Shown here: positions 17,171-25,047 of the stretch, piece after piece
How the letters are laid out: the number at the start of each line of letters is the position of its first letter
Numbering within the stretch: position 1 is the stretch's first letter
Assembly (NCBI GenBank): GCA_965261695.1
Contig: OZ253474.1
Location: forward strand, 558,001 to 622,000
Source of the DNA: Bin5 sp965261695
GTDB taxonomy: Bacteria > Chloroflexota > Anaerolineae > Caldilineales > Caldilineaceae
DNA: 64,000 nt
Direction of reading: 5' to 3'
Made by a program: the position numbers and the translations under genes
Notes under the pieces: model-generated
Database searches by the model: none
Seen by the model: the letters and a program-made list of their open reading frames with translations, nothing else
Told to the model about the DNA's origin: nothing

Positions 17171-17773
17171 ATGCGACGACACATCGCCATACTATTCATT
17201 GTTGCCCTCGCCCTCGTGGTCCCCGGCATTCTTCTCGCCCAGGACGACATTACTCTCCAATCGCTGTCCGACCGCATCGACGCTTTATTTGAAACCTCTT
17301 CCGATCTAAGTAGCCGAATTGAGGCACTAGAAACCAAAGTTGCTCCGCCGCCACCAACCGCCACGCCCACGAAAACAATCACGCCTGTCAAGCCAACAGC
17401 CACTCCGACGAAAACACCAACTCCTGTTCCGGCAGTAACTGTTCCCAGATATGGACTTGGGGACATCTTCGACGAATATAGGGCAAATGAAGCTCGTGCC
17501 GAGGGCAAGTATCTACACAAAGTCATTGAAGTAAATGGAGTTATCCTTGACATCGAAAAGAAAGGCGGGGGTTTCTTTTCAGGCAAGGAAAGATACGAGA
17601 TAACGCTCGAAGGTGAAGGCTTTCTCAGTCACTTGGATTGTTCACTTCCCTTGTCGAGCCAAGAGGAGATCCTTCAGTTAAATGCAGGCGAGTCAGTTAC
17701 CTTGAGAGGCGAACTATATTTTGGAAGCAGCACCATAATCAACATGAGGAACTGCGAGATCATCAAGGAGTAG
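17171..17773 (+). CDS. exported protein with Pro/Thr linker and OB-fold-like domain
   Basis: A 200-residue protein with a clear Sec signal (MRRHIAILFIVALAL, cleavage near LLAQ). A short coiled-coil stalk follows (ITLQSLSDRIDALFE), then a proline/threonine linker of TPTKT-type repeats (about 70-100), and a C-terminal domain that reads like the tRNA_anti-like OB fold (KYLHKVIEVNGVI ... VTLRGELYFGSS). The start was set at the ATG with AGGGGGA six bases upstream rather than at a GTG 39 bases earlier. The leader and stalk match two other exported island proteins, while the C-terminal domain differs. Confidence 0.7.
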   Translation: MRRHIAILFIVALALVVPGILLAQDDITLQSLSDRIDALFETSSDLSSRIEALETKVAPPPPTATPTKTITPVKPTATPTKTPTPVPAVTVPRYGLGDIFDEYRANEARAEGKYLHKVIEVNGVILDIEKKGGGFFSGKERYEITLEGEGFLSHLDCSLPLSSQEEILQLNAGESVTLRGELYFGSSTIINMRNCEIIKE

Positions 17774-18283
17774 ACTCCATCTATACCGTTCCAGCCTACT
17801 GAGATCGGCCTATAACCATTAAGCCCCAAACTGCCAATTCCGTTCTTTTATGCAGTCCGTGCAACCGTCTAAAGAGCAACACATTCACCCTTTCCGGGTT
17901 ACGCAGGGAAAACAAGAAACGTGGCTACATGGCTGTTTTGTAAGAGTCAAGCCCCTATCTTGTCATTCCCATCATCAAAACATGGTCTGAGGCCAAACAC
18001 GAGGAGGACAAACCATGAAACGGACACTTATCATCATCGGATTACTAGCATTGCTCATTCCTAGCGCACTTTTGGCACAAGAGAAATTGACGCTTGAAGG
18101 TCTGGCCGATCAGTTGACGGCGCTGGAAGAGCGACAAGGAGCACTCGAAGCGATGTTTGCTGACCCCTGGTCACCAGACGTAATCTACATGGATGATGGC
18201 ATGTGCCAGTATGGTGGGTCCCAATGTCTGGACCACGAAACTGAAAAAATAAGGTGCATCCAGACGGATGCGGTCGGCTCTGA

Positions 18284-19090
18284 TCAGAGCACGAAGTGCT
18301 CTTCAGCCGGTGTGCGATAGTTGAGACTTTGATGCGGTCTCTCATGGTTGTAGAAGTCGAAGTATGCGGTCAACCCAGTTTGCAGCTGACGCACTGTGTC
18401 ATACTGGTTGAGATAGATGTTTTCGTATTTGACGCTGCGCCATAAGCGTTCGCAGAAGACGTTGTCAAGGGCGCGGCCGCGGCCGTCCATGCTGACCTGA
18501 ATGTTGGCTGCGCACAGAGCGGTAGTGAAGGCATCGGCCGTGAACTGTGCGCCTTGGTCGGTGTTGAAGATCTGGGGCCGACCCTTGCAGAGCGCCTGGC
18601 GCAGGGCATCGAGACAGAAGATACCGTCCAGCGTGTTGGAAAGCTGCCAGGCGAGCACATAGCGACTGTGCCAGTCAATGACAGCGACCAGGTACATGAA
18701 GCCACGAGGCATCGGTACATAGGTGATGTCTGCGCTCCAGACCTGGTTGACGTGGGTAATCGGCAGGTTGCGCAAAAGATAAGGATAGAGCTTGTGTCCC
18801 TTGCCAGGAGAACTGCTGCTTCTCCTGGGGTAGATAGCTTGAATGTCCATCATACGCATCAGCCGTCTGACCCGCTTGCCATTGATGGCGTAGCCCAGCC
18901 GGCGCAGAGAGGCGGTCATCTTGCGCCAGCCATAAAAGGGGGTGCGCAGAAATTGCTCGTCAACCAGGCGCATCAGTTGCAGGTTCAGTGCTGACTCGGG
19001 CGCCGCGTGGTAGTAGTACGACGACCGATTGAGCCCGAGCAGTTCACCCTGCCGCCGTACACTTAGAGTCGGGTTTGCTACCTCGACCAT
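18284..19090 (-). CDS. IS3-family transposase OrfB (DDE integrase)
   Basis: A 268-residue catalytic subunit with an N-terminal HTH_21-like region (LLGLNRSSYYYH) and an rve integrase core. The DDE residues are visible in WSADITYV, NTDQGAQF and DNVFCERLW, with the typical end NHERPHQSLNYRTPAE. It has its own ATG. The frame is also open upstream back to the A9 run shared with orfA. Confidence 0.93.
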   Translation of the reverse strand: MVEVANPTLSVRRQGELLGLNRSSYYYHAAPESALNLQLMRLVDEQFLRTPFYGWRKMTASLRRLGYAINGKRVRRLMRMMDIQAIYPRRSSSSPGKGHKLYPYLLRNLPITHVNQVWSADITYVPMPRGFMYLVAVIDWHSRYVLAWQLSNTLDGIFCLDALRQALCKGRPQIFNTDQGAQFTADAFTTALCAANIQVSMDGRGRALDNVFCERLWRSVKYENIYLNQYDTVRQLQTGLTAYFDFYNHERPHQSLNYRTPAEEHFVL

Positions 19091-19100
19091 ATGCCGTCTC

Positions 19101-19394
19101 TCACTGACCGAAGTGGGTAACTTTTTTTTTCAACCACTCAAGTTCCATCTTGAGCCGCCCGATCTGTTCATAAAGTTCTGCTTCCTGTGCCTCCTGCTCC
19201 TTTTGTTTGCGCTCGCCGTTCGTAGCGAAGACCCGAGGCCCGTTTTCCAGCAATTGCCGTTTCCAGGCCCGAATCAGGTTGGGATGAATCTCATGTTCAC
19301 TCGACAACTGACTGATCGTCTTACTGCCTTCAACCGCCTCCAGCGCCACTCGGAACTTGTAGGCCGCTGTGTGTCGCCGTCGTTTCTTGACCAT
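19101..19394 (-). CDS. IS3-family transposase OrfA
   Basis: A 97-residue HTH protein (KKRRRHTAAYKFRVALEA, then SEHEIHPNLIRAWKRQ) with a C-terminal leucine-zipper-like helix, as in IS3-type OrfA. It ends with an A9 run (19122-19130) inside LKKKVTHFGQ. Relative to this gene orfB is in the +1 (equal to -2) frame, not the -1 frame usual for the family. A fused transposase would need loss of one A, by transcript slippage or mutation. Separate translation of OrfB from its ATG is the alternative. Confidence 0.88.
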   Translation of the reverse strand: MVKKRRRHTAAYKFRVALEAVEGSKTISQLSSEHEIHPNLIRAWKRQLLENGPRVFATNGERKQKEQEAQEAELYEQIGRLKMELEWLKKKVTHFGQ

Positions 19395-19766
19395 GAATCT
19401 GCCCCTCCACGTGCTTGGTGTTCTGCTCCATTATACACCTTAGCCCGTGGTCCAGTTTTTGGGGCCCACTTCACAGAACCCCCTTCATTCAAAGAGGGAG
19501 AGGGGAGACTTTATACAAATGGAAATTCGGCAGGAGACTGCTGACGCGTACAGAACTCAATACGGCACATCTATCGACCCCAGCAGCAACGTGTACCTGT
19601 CGAGCATTTCATTCGATGTGGACAGCAGTGAAGTCTATATCCAGTACACCACAAACAATCGCACTGTGGTGGAGAAGTGGGCGCACTGTGAGTTCCTCGA
19701 CCATTCCGAATGGGAAGATGCTGAATAATACCCGTGACTCCAGCTATGAAACAGGATGAAACCTAA

Positions 19767-19961
19767 GTGAACACACCAAACAAATCACTACCAAGTAAAG
19801 AGCAACCAGCCACGTCCAGCCCATCAAGTCGGCGGCGCGGACGACCTGAAAAGCTCCTCAAAATAGACGACACGCCAGAAAATGTCGCCCGCGCCCTGTG
19901 GGGTGAACGATCAACCAAATTCCCTAAAAATCAGAAAAATCACAGGCTAAGTGGGGCGTAA
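19767..19961 (+). CDS. small basic protein with AT-hook-like motif
   Basis: A 64-residue protein starting at GTG with an AGGATG about 10 bases upstream. It has a Ser/Pro-rich N-terminus, an AT-hook-like RRRGRPEK near residue 23 and an IDDTPENVARALWG segment. The composition suggests a nucleic-acid-binding accessory protein of mobile DNA. I do not recognise a family with certainty. Confidence 0.45.
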   Translation: MNTPNKSLPSKEQPATSSPSSRRRGRPEKLLKIDDTPENVARALWGERSTKFPKNQKNHRLSGA

Positions 19962-19969
19962 AAACCCCA

Positions 19970-20410
19970 ATGTTACTTTGCGATATAAGCCCCTTCGGTT
20001 ATGCCGAAATGATGTGTGTCGCGTTCAACCGTGCAATTGAAATGATCCGATGCGTTCCTTCACAATTTTCATCCTCGGTGGCCGCGCCCAGCTCTATAAC
20101 TGCGCTATTTCCCGCGCTGACAGAAATTCGTAATTCTTTTGAGCATATCGAAGACCGGGCAATGGGGCAGGTCCGAAACAAACCCCATCAGGACGCGATT
20201 TCTATCTTCCATCAGCCTGATTTCTTCAAATCTGGCGTATTGCGCTACGCCAGCCATTCATTGGATCTAGTCAAAGAAGTGCTCCCGGCACTCGTTGCCG
20301 GACGGCAATATATCTTTGATGTCGCTGTCGAAAAGTCCGGGCCTTCAATAGTGATCAACCAGCCTATCGAGCTTGGTCCATTCACAGAGCAATCATTGCT
20401 GGATCCGTGA
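19970..20410 (+). CDS. HEPN-like hypothetical protein
   Basis: A 146-residue frame with convincing protein character from about residue 45 on (FPALTEIRNSFEHIEDRAMG ... FFKSGVLRYASHSLDLVKEVLP). RNSFEH fits the R-x4-H signature of HEPN RNases, including the polar residue after Arg. The N-terminal 45 residues look atypical, so the gene may be 5'-truncated and fused to foreign sequence. No nucleotidyltransferase or antitoxin partner is adjacent, although broken relatives of such partners occur about 3 kb away. Assignment as a ribonuclease toxin is tentative. Confidence 0.45.
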   Translation: MLLCDISPFGYAEMMCVAFNRAIEMIRCVPSQFSSSVAAPSSITALFPALTEIRNSFEHIEDRAMGQVRNKPHQDAISIFHQPDFFKSGVLRYASHSLDLVKEVLPALVAGRQYIFDVAVEKSGPSIVINQPIELGPFTEQSLLDP

Positions 20411-20507
20411 TTCTGGTTGTCTTTTCTGGATCGGCCGCGCCATTGGTAATGGCGATGTTGCCGCTTAGGAATCGTCTGCGGCATTCGCAGCAGCGCCCGG
20501 CACGCCG

Positions 20508-20609
20508 ACGGATGAGATTATGGCGCAGGGGCACTGAAAGACGGCGAGGATGGGGGAGGTCTATACGCGCGCCGAAGAGGCGGGGCGGGCGGCGAGGTGG
20601 TTGGCGTAG
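20508..20609 (+). pseudogene. tyrosine recombinase C-terminal fragment, copy 1
   Basis: The last 33 codons of an integrase: DEIMAQG, then KTARMGEVYTRAEEAGRAA with the nucleophile-type Tyr, and a stop. A TGA at 20535-20537 stands where the second copy at 22442-22663 has TGG. The rest of the gene is missing, so it cannot be functional. It forms a direct repeat with the other fragment, on either side of a methyltransferase gene. Confidence 0.75.
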
Positions 20610-20664
20610 GGGCGCAGTGCAAATGGATTACGCCTTCCCACAAATTGGGTTTATTTAGTCGTGA

Positions 20665-20901
20665 TCACTCCTTTTTCTGCCATCGTTTGATTCGAACAAC
20701 GTCGACCTCTCCGTTAGGTTCAAACACCAGCGCGACAAGACTTTGTCCGGCCTCTGCAACTGATCCTGGAGTAGTAACAGGCAACGCAAGGAAGCGTTGA
20801 GTCTCGAATTCAATACAGAAATTTTCGTGGGCGTCAGTCAGGTTATCGACGACAATTATCGTTGACAAGAGGGTCAGGAGGGCGGGAGAGTCCGATGTCA
20901 C
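20665..20901 (-). CDS. small hypothetical protein
   Basis: A 78-residue frame starting at GTG. Its second half (FCIEFETQRFLALPVTT ... VALVFEPNGEVDVVRI) has the alternating pattern of a small beta-rich protein. No family is recognised, the start is weak, and the N-terminus is hydrophobic but short. It could be a fragment of a longer gene. Confidence 0.35.
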   Translation of the reverse strand: MTSDSPALLTLLSTIIVVDNLTDAHENFCIEFETQRFLALPVTTPGSVAEAGQSLVALVFEPNGEVDVVRIKRWQKKE

Positions 20902-21092
20902 TGTTAACCATAAGATTTGAGGATCAATACCCCAAGAATTTATGGGCTAGATGAATGTGCGTACCTTTTAACGTGAATGCGGAGTTAATGAGCCTTGTCA
21001 CCAGTTTGCGGAGCACTATATGCAGATCTACGCCGATCAGGTTATGATTCGTTGTCGCCAACACTCTGATCACCTTATCTGTATATTGTGTA

Positions 21093-21120
21093 TTCATATC
21101 ATCCATATACCAGATATAAT
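21093..21120 (+). promoter_or_regulatory. candidate promoter of the PCMT-like gene
   Basis: TATAAT at 21115-21120 with TTCATA 16 bases upstream (21093-21098) in an AT-rich stretch, about 65 bases before the start codon. The -35 match is 4 of 6. Confidence 0.5.
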
Positions 21121-21184
21121 GATTGCGAACTCGTATTGCAAGCTACTCGCTTTGATTTAACTCCGAGCTCAGGTTAGGAGAAAG

Positions 21185-22420
21185 ATGATCATGGATGTTT
21201 CAGATCTGATTAACCACTATGTAACCTTATTGAAGGAAGAAGGTTGCATCCAGTCAAAGAGCGTAGAGGCGGCATTTCGCCAAGTTCCACGTCATCAGTT
21301 CATCAAGGAATCCTATAGTGGATCCTATCGGAGACCAGATATCCTGGAGATCGACGCCGCCAACCCCGAGCATTTGGCGATGATCTATTCCAACAGAGCC
21401 ATCATGATCCGGTGGGCTCCCGACCCCAGTTCATCCTCGCAACCTGGATTGACGGCTAAAATGCTGGAACTCCTGAAGCTACAATCTGCAATGCGGGTAT
21501 TAGAAATCGGCGCCGGCTCCGGGTATAGCGCAGCCTTGATGGCTGAACTGGTCTCCAATCCCAAGTTGATCACCACCCTTGATATTCAGGAAGATCTGGT
21601 AGAGCAAACCCGGCAACAGTTGGCAGCGGCTGGTTATGGTGAGATCAATGTCCTTCACCGAGACGGCTTCTATGGTTGTGAGACCGATGCGCCCTATGAC
21701 CGTGTTGTGGTCACCGTGGGTTGTTCAGACCTCTCTCCCCACTGGCTCGCCCAGCTGGCCGCGGATGGATTCATGCTGATCCCTCTTTCTCACGGTGGCG
21801 TTGGCCATTGTCCTTTGGCGCAGGTAGAGAAAGACAACGAACGGGTGGTAGGACGGATAGTAGGATATTCAAGTTTCATGCCGATTCGTGGTGGCGAGTT
21901 TCCTCAGGAGCTGTGGTCTGTGTCCTCTGACGATGAGGAGGGCAAATTAGTTCACCTCATCCAAACGGTTGCGCCAGATAGCGAATATCCTCTTTTTCAA
22001 GGCCTCAAAAAGCTTCCAGGTCCTACACTCGTGACTCCTAATGAGTGGGCTGGACGATTCGAATTCCATTATTTTCTCGCCTTACACACGCGCCGGACCT
22101 TTACCTGTTGGAAAGGCACGGGGCTTGGGGATGAGAAGAGTTTTATACTCCTGGGCGAAAACGAGATCCAGCTTTACGGAGATCAGGCGCCTTCGCTCTA
22201 TGAGGAGTTGGAAAGCATTTACAGGCGATGGGAACAGCTGGGAAGGCCACGGATGCTCGACTACAACCTGGAGTTTATCCCTCTATTGCCAGCCAACGAG
22301 CAAGAGCAAGATCCCCATTCGGACGGCGCAACGATGCCCGAAACCTGGGAGGTTGCGCCGTCCGAGTCAGACACTTGGGTTATCGATCGCAAATTCTTCC
22401 GCCAGGTTGTGCGCTTGTGA
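21185..22420 (+). CDS. PCMT-like SAM-dependent methyltransferase
   Basis: A 411-residue protein. Residues about 80-230 are a protein-L-isoaspartate O-methyltransferase-type Rossmann domain (motif I VLEIGAGSGYSAALMA near 115-130, later YDRVVVTVG). PCMT alone is about 210-230 residues; this one has a long extra C-terminal region, as in several peptide-modifying or two-domain PCMT relatives. No RiPP precursor was recognised nearby. AGGAGAAAG precedes the ATG, with a second in-frame ATG two codons later. Base composition is lower in GC than the chromosomal genes. It lies between two integrase 3' fragments, which suggests transfer as a cassette. Confidence 0.8.
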   Translation: MIMDVSDLINHYVTLLKEEGCIQSKSVEAAFRQVPRHQFIKESYSGSYRRPDILEIDAANPEHLAMIYSNRAIMIRWAPDPSSSSQPGLTAKMLELLKLQSAMRVLEIGAGSGYSAALMAELVSNPKLITTLDIQEDLVEQTRQQLAAAGYGEINVLHRDGFYGCETDAPYDRVVVTVGCSDLSPHWLAQLAADGFMLIPLSHGGVGHCPLAQVEKDNERVVGRIVGYSSFMPIRGGEFPQELWSVSSDDEEGKLVHLIQTVAPDSEYPLFQGLKKLPGPTLVTPNEWAGRFEFHYFLALHTRRTFTCWKGTGLGDEKSFILLGENEIQLYGDQAPSLYEELESIYRRWEQLGRPRMLDYNLEFIPLLPANEQEQDPHSDGATMPETWEVAPSESDTWVIDRKFFRQVVRL

Positions 22421-22441
22421 TGTTCGACTTCGGTCTTCGGG

Positions 22442-22663
22442 TCGTCGGCGCCGTCGATTTCGCGCCGCATCCGCGGCGCGGGCGCGGGCCTGGGGTCGGG
22501 TTTCTCCGGCCATTCGGGACGGGTGGGCATAGCGCGGCGCATGGACGCGGCCGGCGCGCCGACGCATGAGATCATGGCGCAGGGCCGCTGGAAGACGGCA
22601 AGGATGGTCGAGGTCTATACGCGCGCCGAAGAGGCAGGGCGGGCGGCGAAATGGCTGGCCTGA
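22442..22663 (+). pseudogene. tyrosine recombinase C-terminal fragment, copy 2
   Basis: In one frame the sequence reads SISRRIRGAGAGL, GFSGHSGRVGIARRM (the HxxR box as HSGR), then EIMAQGRWKTARMVEVYTR with the catalytic Tyr, and a stop. About 73 codons of the integrase 3' end survive. The first catalytic Arg and the N-terminal domains are absent. The frame continues directly from the stop codon of the methyltransferase gene, so the junction lies within about 20 bases of that stop. Confidence 0.8.
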
Positions 22664-22880
22664 CTCCGCCGGCGCGGGCAAGCTGCGCCTGTTGCGGACC
22701 GTGCGACGTGCGACGGCTGGGCCCCGCAAACCGGCAAACCGGCGCACTGTCCGCGAGATGGTGCGTCGCCTGAGCCGCGTGCACGGGCAGAGCGGCAGAA
22801 AGCGTCAAAGCAATGACTGTCGGACTCCAGGTGAAGAGATGTTCGCGCTCGGATGGCGACAGACCACCCGGCGCGAGCCG

Positions 22881-22948
22881 GATCGGCCGCATCCGTCTGG
22901 ATGCACCTTATTCTTCCCATTTCGTGGCCCAGTCATTGGGGCCAACTA
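22881..22948 (+). mobile_element. solitary IS end (remnant of the IS3-type element)
   Basis: About 68 bases resemble, in inverted orientation, the left end of the complete IS at 18210-18277. They share ccgcatccgtctggatgcac with only minor differences around it, followed by a terminal-repeat-like tip ending ggggccaacta. No transposase is attached, so this is the footprint of a second, deleted copy. Confidence 0.7.
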
Positions 22949-22960
22949 TCGTGTGATTCC

Positions 22961-23392
22961 TTAATCGGCAAGCAAGGTGCGGTCTACCTCTACGCCTAAA
23001 GCAGATACCACCTCTCGAATTCTGGTAAAGCTTGCAGAAGCGTAGTCGCTCGCTTCATAGCGCTGGATTTGTTGCTCTTTCAAACCGAGGCGGTCAGCCA
23101 GCTCGCGTTGACTGAGGCCGCTCGCAATGCGCGCCCTGATTAACTGCTTGGGGAGTTCCGCAACACCCTTCAGTTGCCCAAACGCAAAGTCTCCGGCCTT
23201 GAGGGCCTCATACTCCTGAATATCCGCCTCAAGGTCAGATAGCTGGCTCTGCAGCGCCTCTCTCTGCACAGAGAGCAAACGTGGATGGGGGTCGGATCGG
23301 TCTGCAGCACCGACATCAAGTCTGCGTAGCGCTTCGGAAAACCGGTCTGCTTGCGCCTTGGTGATTCGATATTGCCGCTCATTCTTGATCAT
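22961..23392 (-). CDS. XRE-family HTH protein, probable antitoxin/regulator
   Basis: A 143-residue protein with a helical N-terminal half (MIKNERQYRITKAQADRF, then a coiled-coil-like stretch) and a C-terminal Cro/C1-type HTH (LSQRELADRLGLKEQQIQRYE, about 95-115). Its ATG overlaps the stop of the upstream DUF6932-like gene as ATGA, so the two were translationally coupled. The arrangement is typical of toxin-antitoxin pairs whose second gene is an XRE repressor. The partner carries a nonsense codon, so this gene may persist as an orphan regulator. Confidence 0.82.
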   Translation of the reverse strand: MIKNERQYRITKAQADRFSEALRRLDVGAADRSDPHPRLLSVQREALQSQLSDLEADIQEYEALKAGDFAFGQLKGVAELPKQLIRARIASGLSQRELADRLGLKEQQIQRYEASDYASASFTRIREVVSALGVEVDRTLLAD

Positions 23393-23829
23393 GTCAGACC
23401 TCCAAGATCTAAGGCTACGATGCCTTTCCGGGCGCCTGTATCCTTATCCGTCTGAAAGAAGTCCACGAAAACGCCTTCGTCCAAACCGGCTACCGCGGAT
23501 GCCGGAAACAACTCCCCCTTTTACTTGATTTTCTGAGCAGCGCGGCCGTCGTCAAATGTCAGCAGAACGGGATCCAGCCTGTCGAGATCCACGCCCGCTT
23601 CCTCCCAGCAGGCGTCGAAATCGCCAGGTTCCGGCTTGGAGGAGACGAAGCTGCCGTCCACGTAGGCTGTAAGACAACCGGCGCGGCGGAGCTCATCCAG
23701 AGCAACTCGAAGTCCGCCGAGCAACCGGCGACGCCACCTTGTTGTCCCAAATCGGTCATGGAGTAGATTCCAGGTGGCGCAGTGGACACCTGGGGGCAAG
23801 TTGCCGTCGTGTTCGAATTCCGGGATCAC
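23389..23829 (-). pseudogene. DUF6932-like nucleotidyltransferase-fold protein with nonsense codon
   Basis: A 146-codon frame starting at GTG. VIPEFEHDGNLPPG opens it, YVDGSFVSSKPEPGDFDACW is a nucleotidyltransferase-like GSF ... DFD signature, and ELFPAS ... DFFQTDKDTGARKGIVALDL closes it. Codon 103 is TAA (23521-23523) where the family seems to have Tyr in a KYGGELF-like context; both sides are in one frame. The tail overlaps the XRE gene by ATGA. A consensus promoter ends only six bases before the GTG, so the mRNA should be leaderless. Family identity is from memory of the motif pattern. Confidence 0.72.
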
Positions 23830-23835
23830 AACACA

Positions 23836-23864
23836 ACTATAACATTGTGTTTGCAGATTGTCAA
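23836..23864 (-). promoter_or_regulatory. consensus promoter giving a leaderless transcript
   Basis: On the minus strand TTGACA (23859-23864), a 17-base spacer and TATAGT (23836-23841). The GTG start of the DUF6932-like gene begins six bases after the -10, at the expected transcription start, leaving no room for a 5' leader or ribosome site. Confidence 0.8.
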
Positions 23865-24042
23865 TCGTAGGAGGAAGAGGTCGTGCGCGTTGACCCACCG
23901 CATCTACGAACAGAAAGGCCGTGCGCAGGTTGCCTTGGGGTATACTGCCCTGGTATTGCGTTGGCCGGAGATCGTCCGCTTGGCGCGTCGCGGCCAACGC
24001 CGTAGTACAGGCAACTTTGCCTAGCCAGGCCGGGGGCGCACA

Positions 24043-24384
24043 GTGACCAACCAAGCCATCGTCGATACCATGGTGGAGCGCATTGTGGCGTGCTTCCAGC
24101 CTGCGCGCATCCTTCTCTTCGGCTCTCGTGCGCGCGGTACCGACAACCGCTGAAGCGACGACGACCTGCTCGTCGTCATGGACGAGGTGGAGAACAAGCG
24201 CCGCGCCGCGGTCGAAATGCGCCGGGCCTTGGGCGACCTCACCGTCAGCAAAGACATCGTGGTGACCACGCCCGCTGAGATTGCCCGCCGCGGCAACGTC
24301 GTCGGGAGCGTTCTGCGCGCGGCGCTGCGCGAGGGGATTCAGCTGTCAAAAAGCAGTGCTGACCTTTATGGGGTCGGCAGGTAA
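24043..24384 (+). pseudogene. MNT-type nucleotidyltransferase with nonsense codon
   Basis: The frame from a GTG reads ARILLFGSRARGTDNR, stop, SDDDLLVVMDEVENKRR: the GS-x-ARG ... D-x-D signature of minimal nucleotidyltransferases (MNT, the antitoxin-like AMP-transferase of HEPN/MNT modules). The TGA is at 24151-24153 between the two halves of the active site. The end of the frame degenerates after ALREGIQL. No HEPN gene follows; the nearest HEPN-like protein is about 4 kb upstream. Confidence 0.72.
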
Positions 24385-24465
24385 TTCGGTACCTGCGTCC
24401 TATTCGTTTCGTCAGTCCAGCCATCGCAGCCAGGTAGGATGCCGTGTGTCAATGCTGCCCGTCGG

Positions 24466-25047
24466 CTATGTTGCACAACTATGGTACTCCTCAAATGACA
24501 TAATCGTGATGGAGCTGATCGAACCGGGCCACGGTCTGATCAGACAGAGCTCCCAAGCCTGCAGGTAAGGACCATAGACGGCGATCGCCATTCGTTCTAG
24601 TTTGCCGGGCGCCACAACAATAAAGTCACCCTTTTGGGGGCCTGAAGAACCCCCCATCAAGGTCCCGGGCTTTATCGACGGCCAATCCGACTGTCCGGAG
24701 ATAACCGGTCGACGAGACGAACCATGAATGACAAACCCTTTCTCCACGTACCAGAGAGAGAACTCCAGCCAGTCATAACGATCCTCGACAATGGCAGCGA
24801 TATAGTACTCAGGAGACCCCAGGCAATCAATTGCCTGCGCTAGCGTAGGGGCGAGATTCTCCACCAGTAACTGGCTACGTGCAGGAGCTTCTCCTTTCTA
24901 TCAAACAGGACTCTGTAGCTCAAACCGGGCAAATTCGTGCTGTCAGCATTCCACCGCCCCCACAGGTCTTCACTTTCCTCAATGCGGATGGGAATCGTCC
25001 ACGCTTTTACTCCCCATACTCTCTCGACGGTCTCCTCAAACCCCCAG
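24466..25047 (-). pseudogene. conserved hypothetical protein, 5'-truncated and frameshifted
   Basis: Two overlapping frames make one protein. The upstream part runs FEETVERVWGVKAW to LFDRKEKLLHVASY (frame ending at 24840); the downstream part continues LVENLAPTLAQAIDCLGSPEYY to EEYHSCAT. A -1 shift near 24866 joins them. The 5' end abuts the truncated capsid gene without a start codon. The IDCLGxPExY pattern resembles a Chloroflexota hypothetical family of unknown function. It appears to be a fragment brought next to the phage gene by deletion. Confidence 0.6.

Larger units (their letters stand above)
18210..19473 (-). mobile_element. IS3-family insertion sequence, complete, 1264 bp
   Basis: The element has imperfect terminal inverted repeats of about 28 bases (left gtgggtcccaa ... 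ctggaccacga, right complement gtgggccccaa ... ctggaccacgg) and two transposase genes on the minus strand. It is flanked by a 3-bp direct repeat CAG (18207-18209 and 19474-19476), the size expected for IS3 elements. It interrupts an exported-protein gene, and the two gene halves remain in frame after removal. This indicates a simple and fairly recent insertion. Confidence 0.9.
18015..19728 (+). pseudogene. exported stalk protein split by an IS3 insertion
   Basis: The 5' part (18015-18209) encodes a signal peptide ending LLAQ and the stalk LTLEGLADQLTALEER. The 3' part (19477-19728) encodes the tail ending HCEFLDHSEWEDAE. Deleting the IS and one copy of its CAG target duplication joins the parts in frame into a 148-residue protein. 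The joined product matches the intact exported protein at 26842-27261 along its length (signal, stalk, DDGMC/QDGNC, CEF-x2-HSxW tail). GAGGAGG precedes the ATG. Function unknown; the architecture suggests a surface or periplasmic protein. Confidence 0.85.

Noticed and set aside
661..24384. Possible stop-codon recoding, because several genes have in-frame stops but intact flanking frames
   Set aside because: TAA, TAG and TGA are all involved, often with the same codons used as normal stops nearby, and several of the genes are truncated as well. Independent pseudogene mutations or base errors explain it better.
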